Positions 1-8,773 of a DNA stretch of 64,000 nt are shown here, piece by piece. Both the position numbers and the translations under genes were made by a program. Origin of the DNA: Virgibacillus proomii (lineage in GTDB: Bacteria; Bacillota; Bacilli; Bacillales; Amphibacillaceae); NCBI RefSeq assembly GCF_900162615.1, contig NZ_FUFN01000010.1:2076519-2140518 (forward strand). Reading direction: 5' to 3'. How positions within the stretch are numbered: position 1 is the first letter of the stretch; the number at the start of each line of letters is the position of its first letter. The notes beneath the pieces are model-generated. The model saw only the letters and a list, made by a program, of their open reading frames with translations, was not told the DNA's origin and did not search any database.

Positions 1-208
1 ATCCAGTAAATACTTTAATCGAACCATCATCCATCCGTACAGGGATACGAACTGTCATCATACGAATCGGATCTTTGAATAATTCATAGACCTCCTCAGG
101 GTAACCCAATTTCTCCAATGCAGTTTTTACAACAGCTCGTGTTGAACTTAAAATATCCATTTTCTCTTTCACTTCTTTGGTAGAATCTGCTGCGTTATCG
201 GCTACCAT
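1..208 (-). CDS. gudB: NAD-specific glutamate dehydrogenase, N-terminal part (partial)
   Basis: The first 69 codons of a gene that continues beyond the left edge. The protein starts MVADNAADSTKEVKEKMDIL and continues with a helix resembling the N-terminus of Bacillus RocG/GudB, then a segment ending near the IPVRMDDGS motif of the Glu/Leu/Phe/Val dehydrogenase dimerisation domain. The ATG at 206-208 has a GGAGGT ribosome site 7 bases upstream. The enzyme converts glutamate to 2-oxoglutarate and ammonia with NAD. Its place next to a MecA-type adaptor matches gudB-ypbH of B. subtilis, which favours gudB over rocG, but the catalytic domain is outside the window. Confidence 0.85.
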   Translation of the reverse strand, partial: MVADNAADSTKEVKEKMDILSSTRAVVKTALEKLGYPEEVYELFKDPIRMMTVRIPVRMDDGSIKVFTG

Positions 209-250
209 GAATTTACCTCCTAGAATATCTCAAAATAATAGTTAATAGAA

Positions 251-522
251 GATGTTCAAAAGGTTTGGTAAAAGTGACGCAAAGAAATCCTTATTGGCTT
301 TTTTCTCCAGCTCCTGAATTTGTTTTATGGTTGTTTAGTCTATCATTTCAGGAGTTAAGTAGATGACATTGTAATACTACCCCTTTTCCGATTGTAAGCG
401 CCTTCTTAGAGCAGGAATCTTCTAAATACTTCATCTGCAAGAAACACTTAAACGGTTTTGCTAATTAAAGCTTACGCCATTAAAACCTCTCCGTCCTTTT
501 TAATCCCCCTTATTTGAACATA
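251..522. repeat. Repeat flanked by inverted TGTTCAAAA ends (family E)
   Basis: The segment begins GATGTTCAAAAG and ends TTATTTGAACATAC, so its ends are inverted copies of each other. The same end pair bounds 22338-22449 and 56854-57217. No open reading frame with a ribosome site is visible inside. Confidence 0.4.
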
Positions 523-953
523 CAATATAGCTGTACTCAGACATTAGTATACACTTTCACTGTAAATATGCAATAAAATTACTCTAATTTTTCACAACGA
601 AAATTTGTTAGATTAATTTCATTGCTTTAGCAGCTAGTAACTTGACTTTATTATGCTTACGTATTTGCCTTCATAACAGCAATTATCCAATAGATATCGT
701 AACATTTTATAAAGAAACCTTCTAGTCCATTCTCTAATTTATTGGATAAATAAAAAACGAAATGCAACTCGCAATAAAGTTTAACACAGTTTTATTACAT
801 GATAGTTACATATTGTCATAAGAAAGTACTAGAAATATATTTTCTCTAAGGGAAGTTCTTATTCGATTATTTCTATTTATCTACTTCAATAAAAAACTAA
901 TGAAAAGTAAAGTTAATAACTATAAAGCAAGCCCATGGTCACGAGATCCGAAA
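523..953. other. Intergenic stretch without a recognisable gene
   Basis: AT-rich sequence between the gudB side and the end of the adaptor gene. I see no ORF with a ribosome site, no strong hairpin and no copy of the other repeat families. Confidence 0.4.
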
Positions 954-1541
954 TTAGCGTTTAGAATAAAATAATTGAATAATTTTCTTGACAGCTCCTT
1001 CAGAAAAAATTTCTTTTCCGTATTCCTGTAGCCGATGTGTTGTCAAAATGCTAGGTTGAGCAAATTCAGACATTATAGCAATGATATCCTCCCGGTTTGC
1101 ACCATTTAATTCATGATCATTTAATAGCATATAATACGTATGGTTCATATAATATAACTTTCCCCCCTCAACGGTTAAGGCAGATAAATAGGAAGCGACA
1201 TCGATGACATTTTCAAAATCATGAAAAGAAAATAACATTTTTTTATTTTCATCTAACGTAACTTTCATTTCTACAAAATCAGTATCAAAAACTGCATCAG
1301 AAAATTTTTGCGTTACAATAACATGCATGCCCTGTGCTTGCATTAGATGGACTTGAACAAGGAGTGCCCCTTCCAAATCAAAACCTAATTCTGAACTTGC
1401 TTCATACATCATATCACTAAACAACTTTCGAACGTTTGATCCGTCATACCATAAATCATCTTTTGTAAATCCACGTTCAATTAAATCATCAAATGTTAAA
1501 AAAATAGTAAATTGATTATTAGACACTCTCTCAAATCGCAT
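954..1541 (-). CDS. ypbH: MecA/YpbH family adaptor protein for Clp proteolysis
   Basis: A 195-residue protein beginning MRFERVSNNQFTIFLTFDDL, the typical MecA N-terminal substrate-binding segment, followed by an acidic linker and a C-terminal ClpC-binding domain (from about residue 105, FHDFENVIDVASYLS). MecA proteins deliver substrates such as ComK to the ClpC ATPase. The length matches YpbH (about 194) better than MecA (about 218), and the position beside gudB is that of ypbH in B. subtilis. The start has a strong GGAGGAGG site. The gene stands alone, with repeat DNA upstream. Assignment to the family is secure; the choice of paralogue rests on length and context. Confidence 0.85.
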   Translation of the reverse strand: MRFERVSNNQFTIFLTFDDLIERGFTKDDLWYDGSNVRKLFSDMMYEASSELGFDLEGALLVQVHLMQAQGMHVIVTQKFSDAVFDTDFVEMKVTLDENKKMLFSFHDFENVIDVASYLSALTVEGGKLYYMNHTYYMLLNDHELNGANREDIIAIMSEFAQPSILTTHRLQEYGKEIFSEGAVKKIIQLFYSKR

Positions 1542-1586
1542 ATTGTAACCTCCTCCAATTGCTGCTTAAGCAGCATCGATAATGAT

Positions 1587-1849
1587 ATATAAAGAAAAAA
1601 CTTCATTCGGTAGGGCTTTTGCTGATAAGAGATAGAACGAGGTCTAAGATTTCAGGAATCCTTGAAAAATCGCACGAGGTGTGGCCGTTGTAGCTTTCCC
1701 TGTCCTTGAAAAAACACGATGCGTTACTGCCGTAGCTTCTCTGTCCTATCGACCCGAATGAATCAGGCATTTATTATCTCCCACTTATACTTCTTCATAT
1801 TCTCTACAGCTATTGAAGTAGGAGTCTTACAGAACCTTAGCTGTATAAT
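1587..1849 (+). repeat. Family A repeat, long degenerate variant
   Basis: It starts ATAAAG..AAACTTCATTC, carries the internal CTGTCCTATCGACCCGAATGA block shared with the copies at 45262 and 63159, and ends with the CTTACAGAACCTTAGCTG block that corresponds to the 3' stem strand of other copies. It lies upstream of the ypbH gene and holds no ORF. Confidence 0.55.
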
Positions 1850-2003
1850 TATTGTTCACTAGTTTAATAATTTTAGAACACCATTATTCTCTTTATACAT
1901 CCTATGCTTATTAAGCTGTTGTTGAACATGGGCATCTTATTTTTTATACAGTTTTACGAAGATTTCTTAAATAACATATATTTTCAAAGTCCTATCTTCA
2001 AAA

Positions 2004-2321
2004 TTAAACACCGTAAAAAATCTCAGAAAAGCTGGCAAATAACTCATCACCAAGAAAGAGATAAGCCATGATTAAAATGGCTAAAAGAACCAAAATGATA
2101 AATGCTAGTCTACGAAAGGGAACACTTATTTTTATTCGAGTTGGTTGTCCCTTATTATTATGAACTTCGCTTCGTGGTGGTAAATTGAGAATGTCTGTAT
2201 CCCTCTCAATTTCCTCATCAATCATTAATTCTCTGCTTTCGTTTTGCTTATCATCATCTGCAACTACCATATTTCGTAACTCTTTTGCTTGGTCGTCTTG
2301 ATTATGCTTTTCTTCATTCAC
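2004..2321 (-). CDS. Single-pass membrane protein in the ypbE position, without a LysM domain
   Basis: A charged, acidic N-terminal region of about 70 residues precedes one hydrophobic segment (RLAFIILVLLAILIMAYLFL) and a 15-residue tail. The likely start is the GTG at 2319-2321, which overlaps the TGA of the upstream CPBP gene as GTGA and has AGAGG about 10 bases before it. A GTG three codons further upstream has no room for a ribosome site. B. subtilis YpbE occupies this place and has the same plan of acidic cytoplasmic N-terminus plus one membrane helix, but it continues into an extracellular linker and LysM domain. That part is absent here, and I saw no LysM remnant downstream. The function is unknown. 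Confidence 0.6.
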   Translation of the reverse strand: MNEEKHNQDDQAKELRNMVVADDDKQNESRELMIDEEIERDTDILNLPPRSEVHNNKGQPTRIKISVPFRRLAFIILVLLAILIMAYLFLGDELFASFSEIFYGV

Positions 2322-2902
2322 CTCGTCCACACCTCTCTTTTAAATCGAATGAAAAATCCTAATAAACAATCGACAATAAAATGAGCAACCATCGTTACAA
2401 CTAAGTTTTCCGTTAAATAAAACAGATAACCAAGATAAAAACTAACGAAAAGTACAGATATAAGTAATACAGGTTTCTTTAAATAGCGAAAATGAACCAA
2501 CGCAAACAACAGGCTGGCAAACCAATACCCAAACGACGTTTGCAGCACACCACGAAATAATAGCTCCTCAGAAACAGCGACTAACAGTGAAAAAACAAGG
2601 ATAAACCAAATTGGCTGTTCAGCAAATATTTTTTCATTAATTCCACCGTCATCATAATATTTTGCTGGCAGAAGATATGTCAAGATTAAATCAATGGAAA
2701 CAATAACCAAACCAGGTAGTACTCCATAAAAGAGGATTTCCTTTATCTGCCATTGAAACAATTGCAACCATTGAGCGGTGAATGATTCAAATAGAGCAAA
2801 GCTAAGGACGAGGCTTATTAAGATGAAAATAATTTGCGATAGAGTAAGTTGCTTTCGCAATTCTTGATTGTCCATACGCAATATCAGTTCACGTTGTTTC
2901 AT
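2318..2902 (-). CDS. ypbD: CPBP family intramembrane metalloprotease (YpbD-like)
   Basis: A 194-residue polytopic membrane protein. The Abi/CPBP signature is visible: EE at about 112-113 followed by R117 (SEELLFRG), H137 in FALVHFRY and H174/D178 in HFIVD. These are the motifs of the Rce1-like glutamate-type membrane proteases. The substrate is unknown. The ATG has GGAGGAGCAA before it and overlaps the 3' end of the helicase gene by 14 bases, so the recS-ypbD-ypbE-like genes are translationally coupled. Position and size agree with YpbD of B. subtilis. Confidence 0.88.
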   Translation of the reverse strand: MKQRELILRMDNQELRKQLTLSQIIFILISLVLSFALFESFTAQWLQLFQWQIKEILFYGVLPGLVIVSIDLILTYLLPAKYYDDGGINEKIFAEQPIWFILVFSLLVAVSEELLFRGVLQTSFGYWFASLLFALVHFRYLKKPVLLISVLFVSFYLGYLFYLTENLVVTMVAHFIVDCLLGFFIRFKREVWTR

Positions 2903-4436
2903 TTGCTCCTCCGATTAATAGTTTATTTTTAAGCTGCTCCTGCCAAGAATAAGTATTCCCTTTGCGCCTTGTTTGTTGTGGTTGCCAATCTTTCCAGGAA
3001 AATCCACAATTGCTGCAGCATTGAAATACTGGGGGTTGATAAGAAGATTGAAATCCCTTATACAAATGTTTACGCAAGCAGTCTTGCTGATAAATCCAAT
3101 CAATGATTTCAGCTAATTTTGCTTGTTTTATCATCGTTCGTTTTTCAATATATGTATATATTTGCTTAAAAGCATGGTCCCATGTCTCCTGCTGAAAATG
3201 TATGCTATTATGTTTAATAATACCATGATTTTCTAAATGATACTTGATAAATCGCCATTGAACTTCATTTATATCAAAGCAATTTACAACTTCTTCTTCC
3301 TTAATTGGTAGAGGTTTGTCTGCATCATCTAATACCTTTAACTTGTTAAATACGAATACTAATTCTTGCTTGGAAGGAAGTTCTCGGCTAATGATATGTT
3401 TTGGTAGCTGAATGTCTTTATTTGAATATAATAATAGGCTGACACTTGCTTCTCCATCTCTTCCAGCCCTGCCAATTTCTTGAATGTACGCTTCCAGTTG
3501 TGTTGTTAAATGATAATGAATAACTAAATGAATATTAGACTTATTAATCCCCATTCCAAAAGCACTCGTACAACAGATAATATCCAATTGATCATTCATA
3601 AACTGTTGCTGTATCGTAATACGGTCTTGTTGCTCCATTCCCCCGTGATATACAGCGATGCGAAGATCTAAGCTAGAAGCTAACTCCTGTGCAACTTCTT
3701 CTGCTGCTTGCCTGCTGGAAAAATACACTAAGGAGGGAACCCGATATTGGCTAAACAACCGTTTCATAATAACTAGCTTTTCATCTTCGTTTTCTACTTG
3801 TTCTACACTAAAAGCAATATTAGGTCGATCCATTGGATAGATGTGCTTAACAAATTCCTTACCTCCTAATGCATATATAATGTCCTCTTGTACCTTTGGT
3901 GTAGCTGTAGCACTCAGCGCTAAAACAGGGGGGGATTTACAAGCCATAATTACTTCCTGCAATTTCAAATAGTCCGGTCTAAATTCATGTCCCCATTGAG
4001 ATATACAATGTGCTTCATCAATAACAAACAAGCTTACCTTTAAATTTCTTAATCTTCCTTGTACATATTGTTGCTGCAGAAGTTCTGGTGAAACATAAAT
4101 TAGTCTGTAGGTGTGGAGTTTACGTAAAACACTATTCCTCATCTCCCGATTCATAAAGCTGTTAATCGCTGTAACCTGTTTAAATTGCTTCGCTTTTAAC
4201 TGTTTCACTTGATCAATCATAAGAGAAATAAGCGGAGATACAACAATTGTAGTCCCGTTTAGTAGCTTTGCAGGCAGTTGATAACAAATCGATTTACCAG
4301 ATCCTGTTGGTAGAATTCCTAAAACATTTTTTCCAGCTAAAATATCACGAATTATCTCTGCTTGTCCTCGACGGAAAGAAGAGTAGCCAAAATTTTGCTG
4401 TAATTGCTCTTGTAAAAAAGTGGTTTCAACTTGCAA
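2889..4436 (-). CDS. recS: RecQ-family ATP-dependent DNA helicase (RecS type)
   Basis: A 515-residue superfamily 2 helicase. It shows the RecQ motif 0 (FRRGQ, about 21-25), Walker A LPTGSGKS (42-49), the DEAH box (140-143) followed by the RecQ loop CISQWGHEFRPDYLKL, and motif VI QEIGRAGRDG near 320. A cysteine cluster near the C-terminus (CCSNC) suggests a zinc site. There is no HRDC domain, and the length is near that of B. subtilis RecS (YpbC), whose place it holds, rather than the longer RecQ. The start is a TTG with GAGGG upstream. It acts in recombinational repair and fork processing, and is probably cotranscribed with ypbB upstream. Confidence 0.92.
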   Translation of the reverse strand: MQVETTFLQEQLQQNFGYSSFRRGQAEIIRDILAGKNVLGILPTGSGKSICYQLPAKLLNGTTIVVSPLISLMIDQVKQLKAKQFKQVTAINSFMNREMRNSVLRKLHTYRLIYVSPELLQQQYVQGRLRNLKVSLFVIDEAHCISQWGHEFRPDYLKLQEVIMACKSPPVLALSATATPKVQEDIIYALGGKEFVKHIYPMDRPNIAFSVEQVENEDEKLVIMKRLFSQYRVPSLVYFSSRQAAEEVAQELASSLDLRIAVYHGGMEQQDRITIQQQFMNDQLDIICCTSAFGMGINKSNIHLVIHYHLTTQLEAYIQEIGRAGRDGEASVSLLLYSNKDIQLPKHIISRELPSKQELVFVFNKLKVLDDADKPLPIKEEEVVNCFDINEVQWRFIKYHLENHGIIKHNSIHFQQETWDHAFKQIYTYIEKRTMIKQAKLAEIIDWIYQQDCLRKHLYKGFQSSYQPPVFQCCSNCGFSWKDWQPQQTRRKGNTYSWQEQLKNKLLIGGANETT

Positions 4437-4510
4437 CCTATTCCCTCACTTTCTCCGTATTTTTTAACGTTTAGGAAACTACATCCGTTTTTGCATGGTG
4501 GATAACTTTT

Positions 4511-5593
4511 TTAAAATATAGCTTCGTCATCTAGCTTAAGCGCTTCTAACTTTTGCTCCACCGCCAACACTAAGCGGATTTGAAAATACGATATATGGCT
4601 TGGCACGAGTTCTTTTATTAGTTTCAATTTATAAGAACGCACTATTTTGAAAGCTTCGGTTACCAAATGATAATCTTCATCAGAGACGTAGCGATCAATC
4701 GGAAAAGCTTCTTCATATAGTGCTATTTCTACAACATGATCATATATCGTATTGACTTTCAATCTCCTTTTTTCAGCGATTTCCTCAATAGAATAACCCA
4801 CTTTCAGCAATTGATCGGTAGTCTGAGCAGATGCCGTTATTTGTGAAGTTACCATATCTTCAATTACCTTGGTTAAAATGGGGAAATGATCTCTATTTGC
4901 TTTTATTCGTTGAATCATATGATGGATAATAGCCGTAAGCATCAACTGTACATCGATGGCAGACATTTGATAATCGCCTGCCAATTGATAGATACTCTTC
5001 CCGTAATCCTTAAAGCTAGTTAAACGTTCAACAAAAAGTTTTGCTAGTTTATCTGGGAAATCACATAATAATTTAAATAATTCTTGATATAAGTTGGATA
5101 AAAATAGATCTAAGGAGGATTTGATTTTTTGATACTGCTGTTTTACCCAATGTTCTACCTGTGGATTTTCCACAACAGGTATGAATTGAAAATAACTCAT
5201 TTTAGCATTTGTAGCGGTCTGAATGATTAGATGTAATCGATCGGAAAAAAGTCTGGCTATACTGCTGTATTGTAATCCATGAAACCATGTTAAATAAAGG
5301 CCGGGTTCATTTTTATGCAGCCAAAGACTGCCATGTTTTGTTAACATATATACTTGTTCATCATGATGGATTTCTTTGATCATTTCTTGCTCTGTTAAAG
5401 CAGTAATCATTTGATCAAACTGTGACTTCGGTAGATGTTGGCATACAGAAAAATATGCTTGCAAATGGTATAAATGGATATCCTGTACGGTTTGGATCGA
5501 CTTTTTCCCTGTTACTATATGATAAACTGCGGAAATAGATCTTTCTGTTTGCAACTTAGACAGACAGCTCAGTATAATTCCTTCTAAAATCAA
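4511..5593 (-). CDS. ypbB: YpbB-like protein with helicase-associated helix-turn-helix domain
   Basis: A 360-residue soluble protein. The C-terminal region (about 255-340) includes TDQLLKVGYSIEEIAEKRRLKVNTIYDH, a helix-turn-helix of the type found at the end of RecQ proteins. The start is a TTG preceded by GGAGGAG at good spacing. It lies directly upstream of recS, as ypbB does in B. subtilis, and may provide the nucleic-acid-binding part that is missing from the short RecS helicase. That functional link is an inference from the domain type and neighbourhood. Confidence 0.82.
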   Translation of the reverse strand: MILEGIILSCLSKLQTERSISAVYHIVTGKKSIQTVQDIHLYHLQAYFSVCQHLPKSQFDQMITALTEQEMIKEIHHDEQVYMLTKHGSLWLHKNEPGLYLTWFHGLQYSSIARLFSDRLHLIIQTATNAKMSYFQFIPVVENPQVEHWVKQQYQKIKSSLDLFLSNLYQELFKLLCDFPDKLAKLFVERLTSFKDYGKSIYQLAGDYQMSAIDVQLMLTAIIHHMIQRIKANRDHFPILTKVIEDMVTSQITASAQTTDQLLKVGYSIEEIAEKRRLKVNTIYDHVVEIALYEEAFPIDRYVSDEDYHLVTEAFKIVRSYKLKLIKELVPSHISYFQIRLVLAVEQKLEALKLDDEAIF

Positions 5594-5699
5594 TGATCAC
5601 TCCTCCAATTCTATAAAACACATTATAGCATTTTTTACACATCTAATGTGCCGTATTTTGTCTCGTTTGAAAAATCTGTATATTATTCTGTAACTATTT

Positions 5700-5884
5700 T
5701 GAGAGAAACGTAACCCCAATGCTCGATTCGTTCAGATCGACAGGACAAGGAAAGCTTAATATGGTATTATACCAAGAAAAACGCTTTCTCTTTTTTAAGA
5801 CGTGGATCCCAAAGACGTTGAAAACTTAGCCTTTGATCCACTGCTTCAAGAAGAAAAACAATCCTTCAAAAATAATTCACTTAT
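5700..5884 (-). repeat. Family A repeat, degenerate long variant
   Basis: Read on the minus strand it follows the same order of blocks as the copy at 8270: a GATAAGTGAATTATTTTTGA start, GTGGATCAAAGGCTAAG, AGCTTTCCTTGTCCTGTCGA and GAACGAATCGAGCATT. Stems are poorly preserved. It occupies the divergent ypbB/fer intergenic region, so any fer promoter would lie within or after it. Confidence 0.45.
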
Positions 5885-5960
5885 CTACTATCCGCAGCAT
5901 TGAAAAATGATTATATGGAGTATAAACTTAGAAGGGAATTTCACTAAAGGAGATAACAAC

Positions 5961-6209
5961 ATGACTTATTATACTAGAATTGACAGAGAAAAATGCATCG
6001 CTTGTGGCGCCTGCATAATGGCAGCACCTGAGCTTTATGATTGTGACGATGATTGTCTCGCCTATTCCTTAAAAGATCGCAATCAAGGAATAACTCCCGT
6101 TTGTGAACCCTTGATTGAAGCAATGTTTGATGCACATGATGGTTGTCCAACAGATTCAGTAAAAATCGCTAAACAACCTTTCCATGGGTTATCATTAGAT
6201 GACGAATAA
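5961..6209 (+). CDS. fer: 4Fe-4S ferredoxin
   Basis: An 82-residue acidic ferredoxin, the same length as B. subtilis Fer. Cysteines 12, 15 and 18 form CIACGAC, and a distal CP motif (GCPTDSV) supplies the fourth ligand, giving a single [4Fe-4S] cluster. The ATG at 5961 is chosen over the in-frame ATG 54 bases upstream because AAAGGAGAT lies 6 bases before it and the protein then matches the family N-terminus (MTYYTRIDREKC). It carries low-potential electrons to acceptors such as cytochrome P450s or desaturases. It is divergent from ypbB and convergent with rsiX. Confidence 0.93.
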   Translation: MTYYTRIDREKCIACGACIMAAPELYDCDDDCLAYSLKDRNQGITPVCEPLIEAMFDAHDGCPTDSVKIAKQPFHGLSLDDE

Positions 6210-6334
6210 TCTATTTACCAATCCAAATTAGAACAGAAATGCTACGATAGCAACATAACATAATTTTTCAAGGGCAAGAGAGTCTTTGGCATAAATATGC
6301 CATATTTTTTAAAGTGATACCTGAGTTTTTAGCC

Positions 6335-6386
6335 GTTATTCCACTTCAAGGAGAAAAGTACTCCTTGAAGTAAGCTTCACTTTATC
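6335..6386 (-). repeat. Partial family A repeat forming a hairpin between fer and rsiX
   Basis: On the minus strand it starts ATAAAGTGAAGCTT, then the stem CTTCAAGGAG / CTCCTTGAAG (6347-6370). Only the first hairpin of the family A element is clear. It sits between convergent genes and could also help end transcription. Confidence 0.5.
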
Positions 6387-6438
6387 TTGTCAAAAGTTCC
6401 CCAGTTTTGTACATCTACCTAGCGCCTGTACCATTTGT

Positions 6439-7584
6439 CTATCTCCTTGCTAAGTCAATATATACCGGATTTGGAGCTTGCGGAACTGAAATTGGCTTAG
6501 CTAAATTGTAATTTTCTATTTTATTGCCCGTAGTTAAATTTTGAAAAATGACTTGCTGATAGCCATAACTTTTGGCAGTCATTAATACAGATTCAATAAG
6601 TAACACTAAATTAACGTTTGTTATATTTTCTAGTTTTTTAGAAAACCGAATTTGTAATGTATCTTGAGAAGTAGTAAGCTCATATTCGCTATCTTCAGGA
6701 ATAGTTCGTTTAATACCAAATTTCTCGTCACTTACCTGCAACTTCTGGATAGCCTCTTTAATCGTCTCCTGATGATTATTCGGTATCTGTACAAGCCATT
6801 TTTCTGTAGCTTGTTTATATAGCTTGTAACTATATCTAGGATTTGGAGTTAGGGTGATTTTAGAATATAACTCTCCGTCCATCTTTTCTTGATTGCCTTG
6901 TCTAAAGCTAATCGTTCGAATTTGATATGGAAGAAACATCGTCATAATATGCTGTTCTAATAAGTTATTTGTAACTGTTTTTTCCTTCTTAAAAAAATCC
7001 ACTGGTAACTTCAATGTAGCTTTTTGCTCTTTTTGCTTCAGTTCATATGTTACTCCATGAAGTAAATAGCGTTCATTCGAAATTTGCAGTTCTTTTATGA
7101 AGCTGTCTATTTGATTGTAAGCAGCTTGCAAGTTGTTTGCTCCACGGATAATAAATGATATTGGGATCGTATATTGCAATTGCTCATCAGCAATTGCAGC
7201 ATAGACAATTTGTTCGGAAACATTCATATCATGAATAACAAAACTGTTTTTCTCAATATTTGATTCTGGCTGGTTTGAATATGTCGTCTCTTGTTCTATT
7301 GCCTGATCATAAAATTCACTTTCTTCAGTTGTTCTATGATCTGCACTCTCTTCTGTTGTCAGAAAAAAATCAAACGAATAAAATATTTGGATGGAAAAAA
7401 AGCCAATTATAAGTACGAAGCCTACAGCTAGGATAGGAATGAGTCTCATTCGTTTACCAGCAACTTGTTTCCGTTGTAAGTTTTCAGAGAGCTGACGATA
7501 TACAACTGCTTTGGAACAGTTATCTGTTATTTTTGGCAACTGCTGTAGTTGTTTTTTCAATTGTTTATCATTATAGTCGCTCAT
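6439..7584 (-). CDS. rsiX: Anti-sigma-X factor RsiX
   Basis: A 381-residue protein with a cytoplasmic N-terminus of about 44 residues, one membrane helix (about 45-70) and a large extracytoplasmic domain. This is the architecture of RsiX, which holds SigX inactive at the membrane. The ORF overlaps the end of the sigma gene by 14 bases, so the two are translated together. The family link rests on topology, size and the sigX neighbour; the sequence itself is divergent. Confidence 0.85.
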   Translation of the reverse strand: MSDYNDKQLKKQLQQLPKITDNCSKAVVYRQLSENLQRKQVAGKRMRLIPILAVGFVLIIGFFSIQIFYSFDFFLTTEESADHRTTEESEFYDQAIEQETTYSNQPESNIEKNSFVIHDMNVSEQIVYAAIADEQLQYTIPISFIIRGANNLQAAYNQIDSFIKELQISNERYLLHGVTYELKQKEQKATLKLPVDFFKKEKTVTNNLLEQHIMTMFLPYQIRTISFRQGNQEKMDGELYSKITLTPNPRYSYKLYKQATEKWLVQIPNNHQETIKEAIQKLQVSDEKFGIKRTIPEDSEYELTTSQDTLQIRFSKKLENITNVNLVLLIESVLMTAKSYGYQQVIFQNLTTGNKIENYNLAKPISVPQAPNPVYIDLARR

Positions 7585-8113
7585 AATCCGCTTCTCCTTT
7601 TCTGTATTTCTCCATCGCCATTTTTAATACCTTTAAACCACGATGCTGGGTTGTTCTTACTTTACTTTCACTAAAATTAAGAATTTCTGCTGTTTCACGA
7701 ACGGAAAACGATTGTATGTATCGAAGGATAATAACACTCTTTTGATCAACAGTACAATTATCTAAACAACGATAAAGATTTTGGATTTCCTCTTGCTGTT
7801 CGGCTATTTCGTCTGGCAAAGGCTGAGCATCTTTTAATTTTTCTCCCTTTTCTCCCCAATCAAAAAAGTCTACAAAACGTTTTCGTTTACGTTTTTGAGA
7901 ACGGAAATAATCAATAACTACGTGACGTGCAATGGAGAGTATCCAGGTCTTAACTGAACTGTCTCCCCTAAAACGAGGTAATGATTTAAACACTTTCAAA
8001 TAAACTTCTTGTAGTAAATCTTCTGTTAACGTTTTGTCCTTTACCATGTAAAAGATAAATTGATATAGGTCTTGATGATGATCGTCATATAGTTGATCAA
8101 AAGTTATCTTCAT
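7571..8113 (-). CDS. sigX: ECF RNA polymerase sigma factor SigX
   Basis: A 180-residue ECF (group 4) sigma factor. Region 2 is visible at about 10-75 (DLYQFIFYMVKD..LLQEVYLKVF..SIARHVVIDYFR) and region 4 at about 125-170 (VIILRYIQSFSVRETAEIL..SKVRTTQHRG). In B. subtilis SigX controls cell-surface modification and resistance to cationic peptides. The ATG has GGAGGGG upstream. A promoter at 8138-8164 matches the SigX consensus, indicating autoregulation. Unlike B. subtilis, sigX is separated from resE here by about 3 kb holding mobile-element debris and a transporter pair. Confidence 0.92.
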   Translation of the reverse strand: MKITFDQLYDDHHQDLYQFIFYMVKDKTLTEDLLQEVYLKVFKSLPRFRGDSSVKTWILSIARHVVIDYFRSQKRKRKRFVDFFDWGEKGEKLKDAQPLPDEIAEQQEEIQNLYRCLDNCTVDQKSVIILRYIQSFSVRETAEILNFSESKVRTTQHRGLKVLKMAMEKYRKGEADYERL

Positions 8114-8137
8114 AAAGCCCCTCCGTTCTCTAAATAG

Positions 8138-8164
8138 TCGATTTTTACATGGAAAAGGTTACAG
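8138..8164 (-). promoter_or_regulatory. SigX-type ECF promoter of sigX-rsiX
   Basis: On the minus strand TGTAAC (8159-8164), 17 bases, then CGAC (8138-8141), ending 25 bases before the sigX start codon. TGTAAC-N16/17-CGAC is the known recognition pattern of B. subtilis SigX, so this looks like an autoregulatory promoter. Confidence 0.75.
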
Positions 8165-8269
8165 CTTTCTTATCCTTTACTATAAAATGATGATTACTTT
8201 TATGCAACATTAGTTTGAAAGCAAGAACAAAAGCTTAAAGTCTCAGTTATTAACGTATAAACTGGAGAT

Positions 8270-8550
8270 CTTCTGGAGAGATAAAATGGACTTCATTCAA
8301 GGAGTGGTTTTTTTCTCGAAAACAGTAGATCAAAAGCTAAGTTCGTAGGCGTCCTTGAAAAACCACGATGCGTCGCCTAACGTAGCCTTTCCTCTCCCTT
8401 CCAAAAAGTAAACTTTTTGGAAGGGAGATACCTATTTAAATAGTTTCTCTAGTCTTGTCACCTCAAACGAATCGGGAATTTAGGAGCCGTTTCTCTCATG
8501 AAATTCGAAAAATAATAAAGCAGATTTCTCAATGAAGTAATATAAATTCT
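8270..8550 (+). repeat. Family A repeat, long variant with an internal palindrome
   Basis: It begins GATAAAATGGACTTCATTC, contains the GATGCGTCGCCTAACGTAGC block and AACGAATCGGGAATTTAGGA, and has the GGAGCCGT stem strand. A near-perfect 34-base palindrome (8394-8427, 16-base arms, 2-base loop) interrupts it. It lies upstream of sigX. Confidence 0.5.
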
Positions 8551-8773
8551 TCGATAAAGGCGATATAAAACTGATGTCCTTATCGTAGGAAGAAGAGCGA
8601 AGTTTGCTACAGATTAAGCGATTAAACTAGACGAAGTACTTTTAAAAACCATTTTAGATGTATGAATTTCATAATTCTTAGCCTATGTACCACAAGGGCT
8701 GTAAGATATGAAAAAGGAAGTACCTCCCCAAATCTTGTATAGTGGTAGTTGACCAAAACAACCAAAAGACTGG

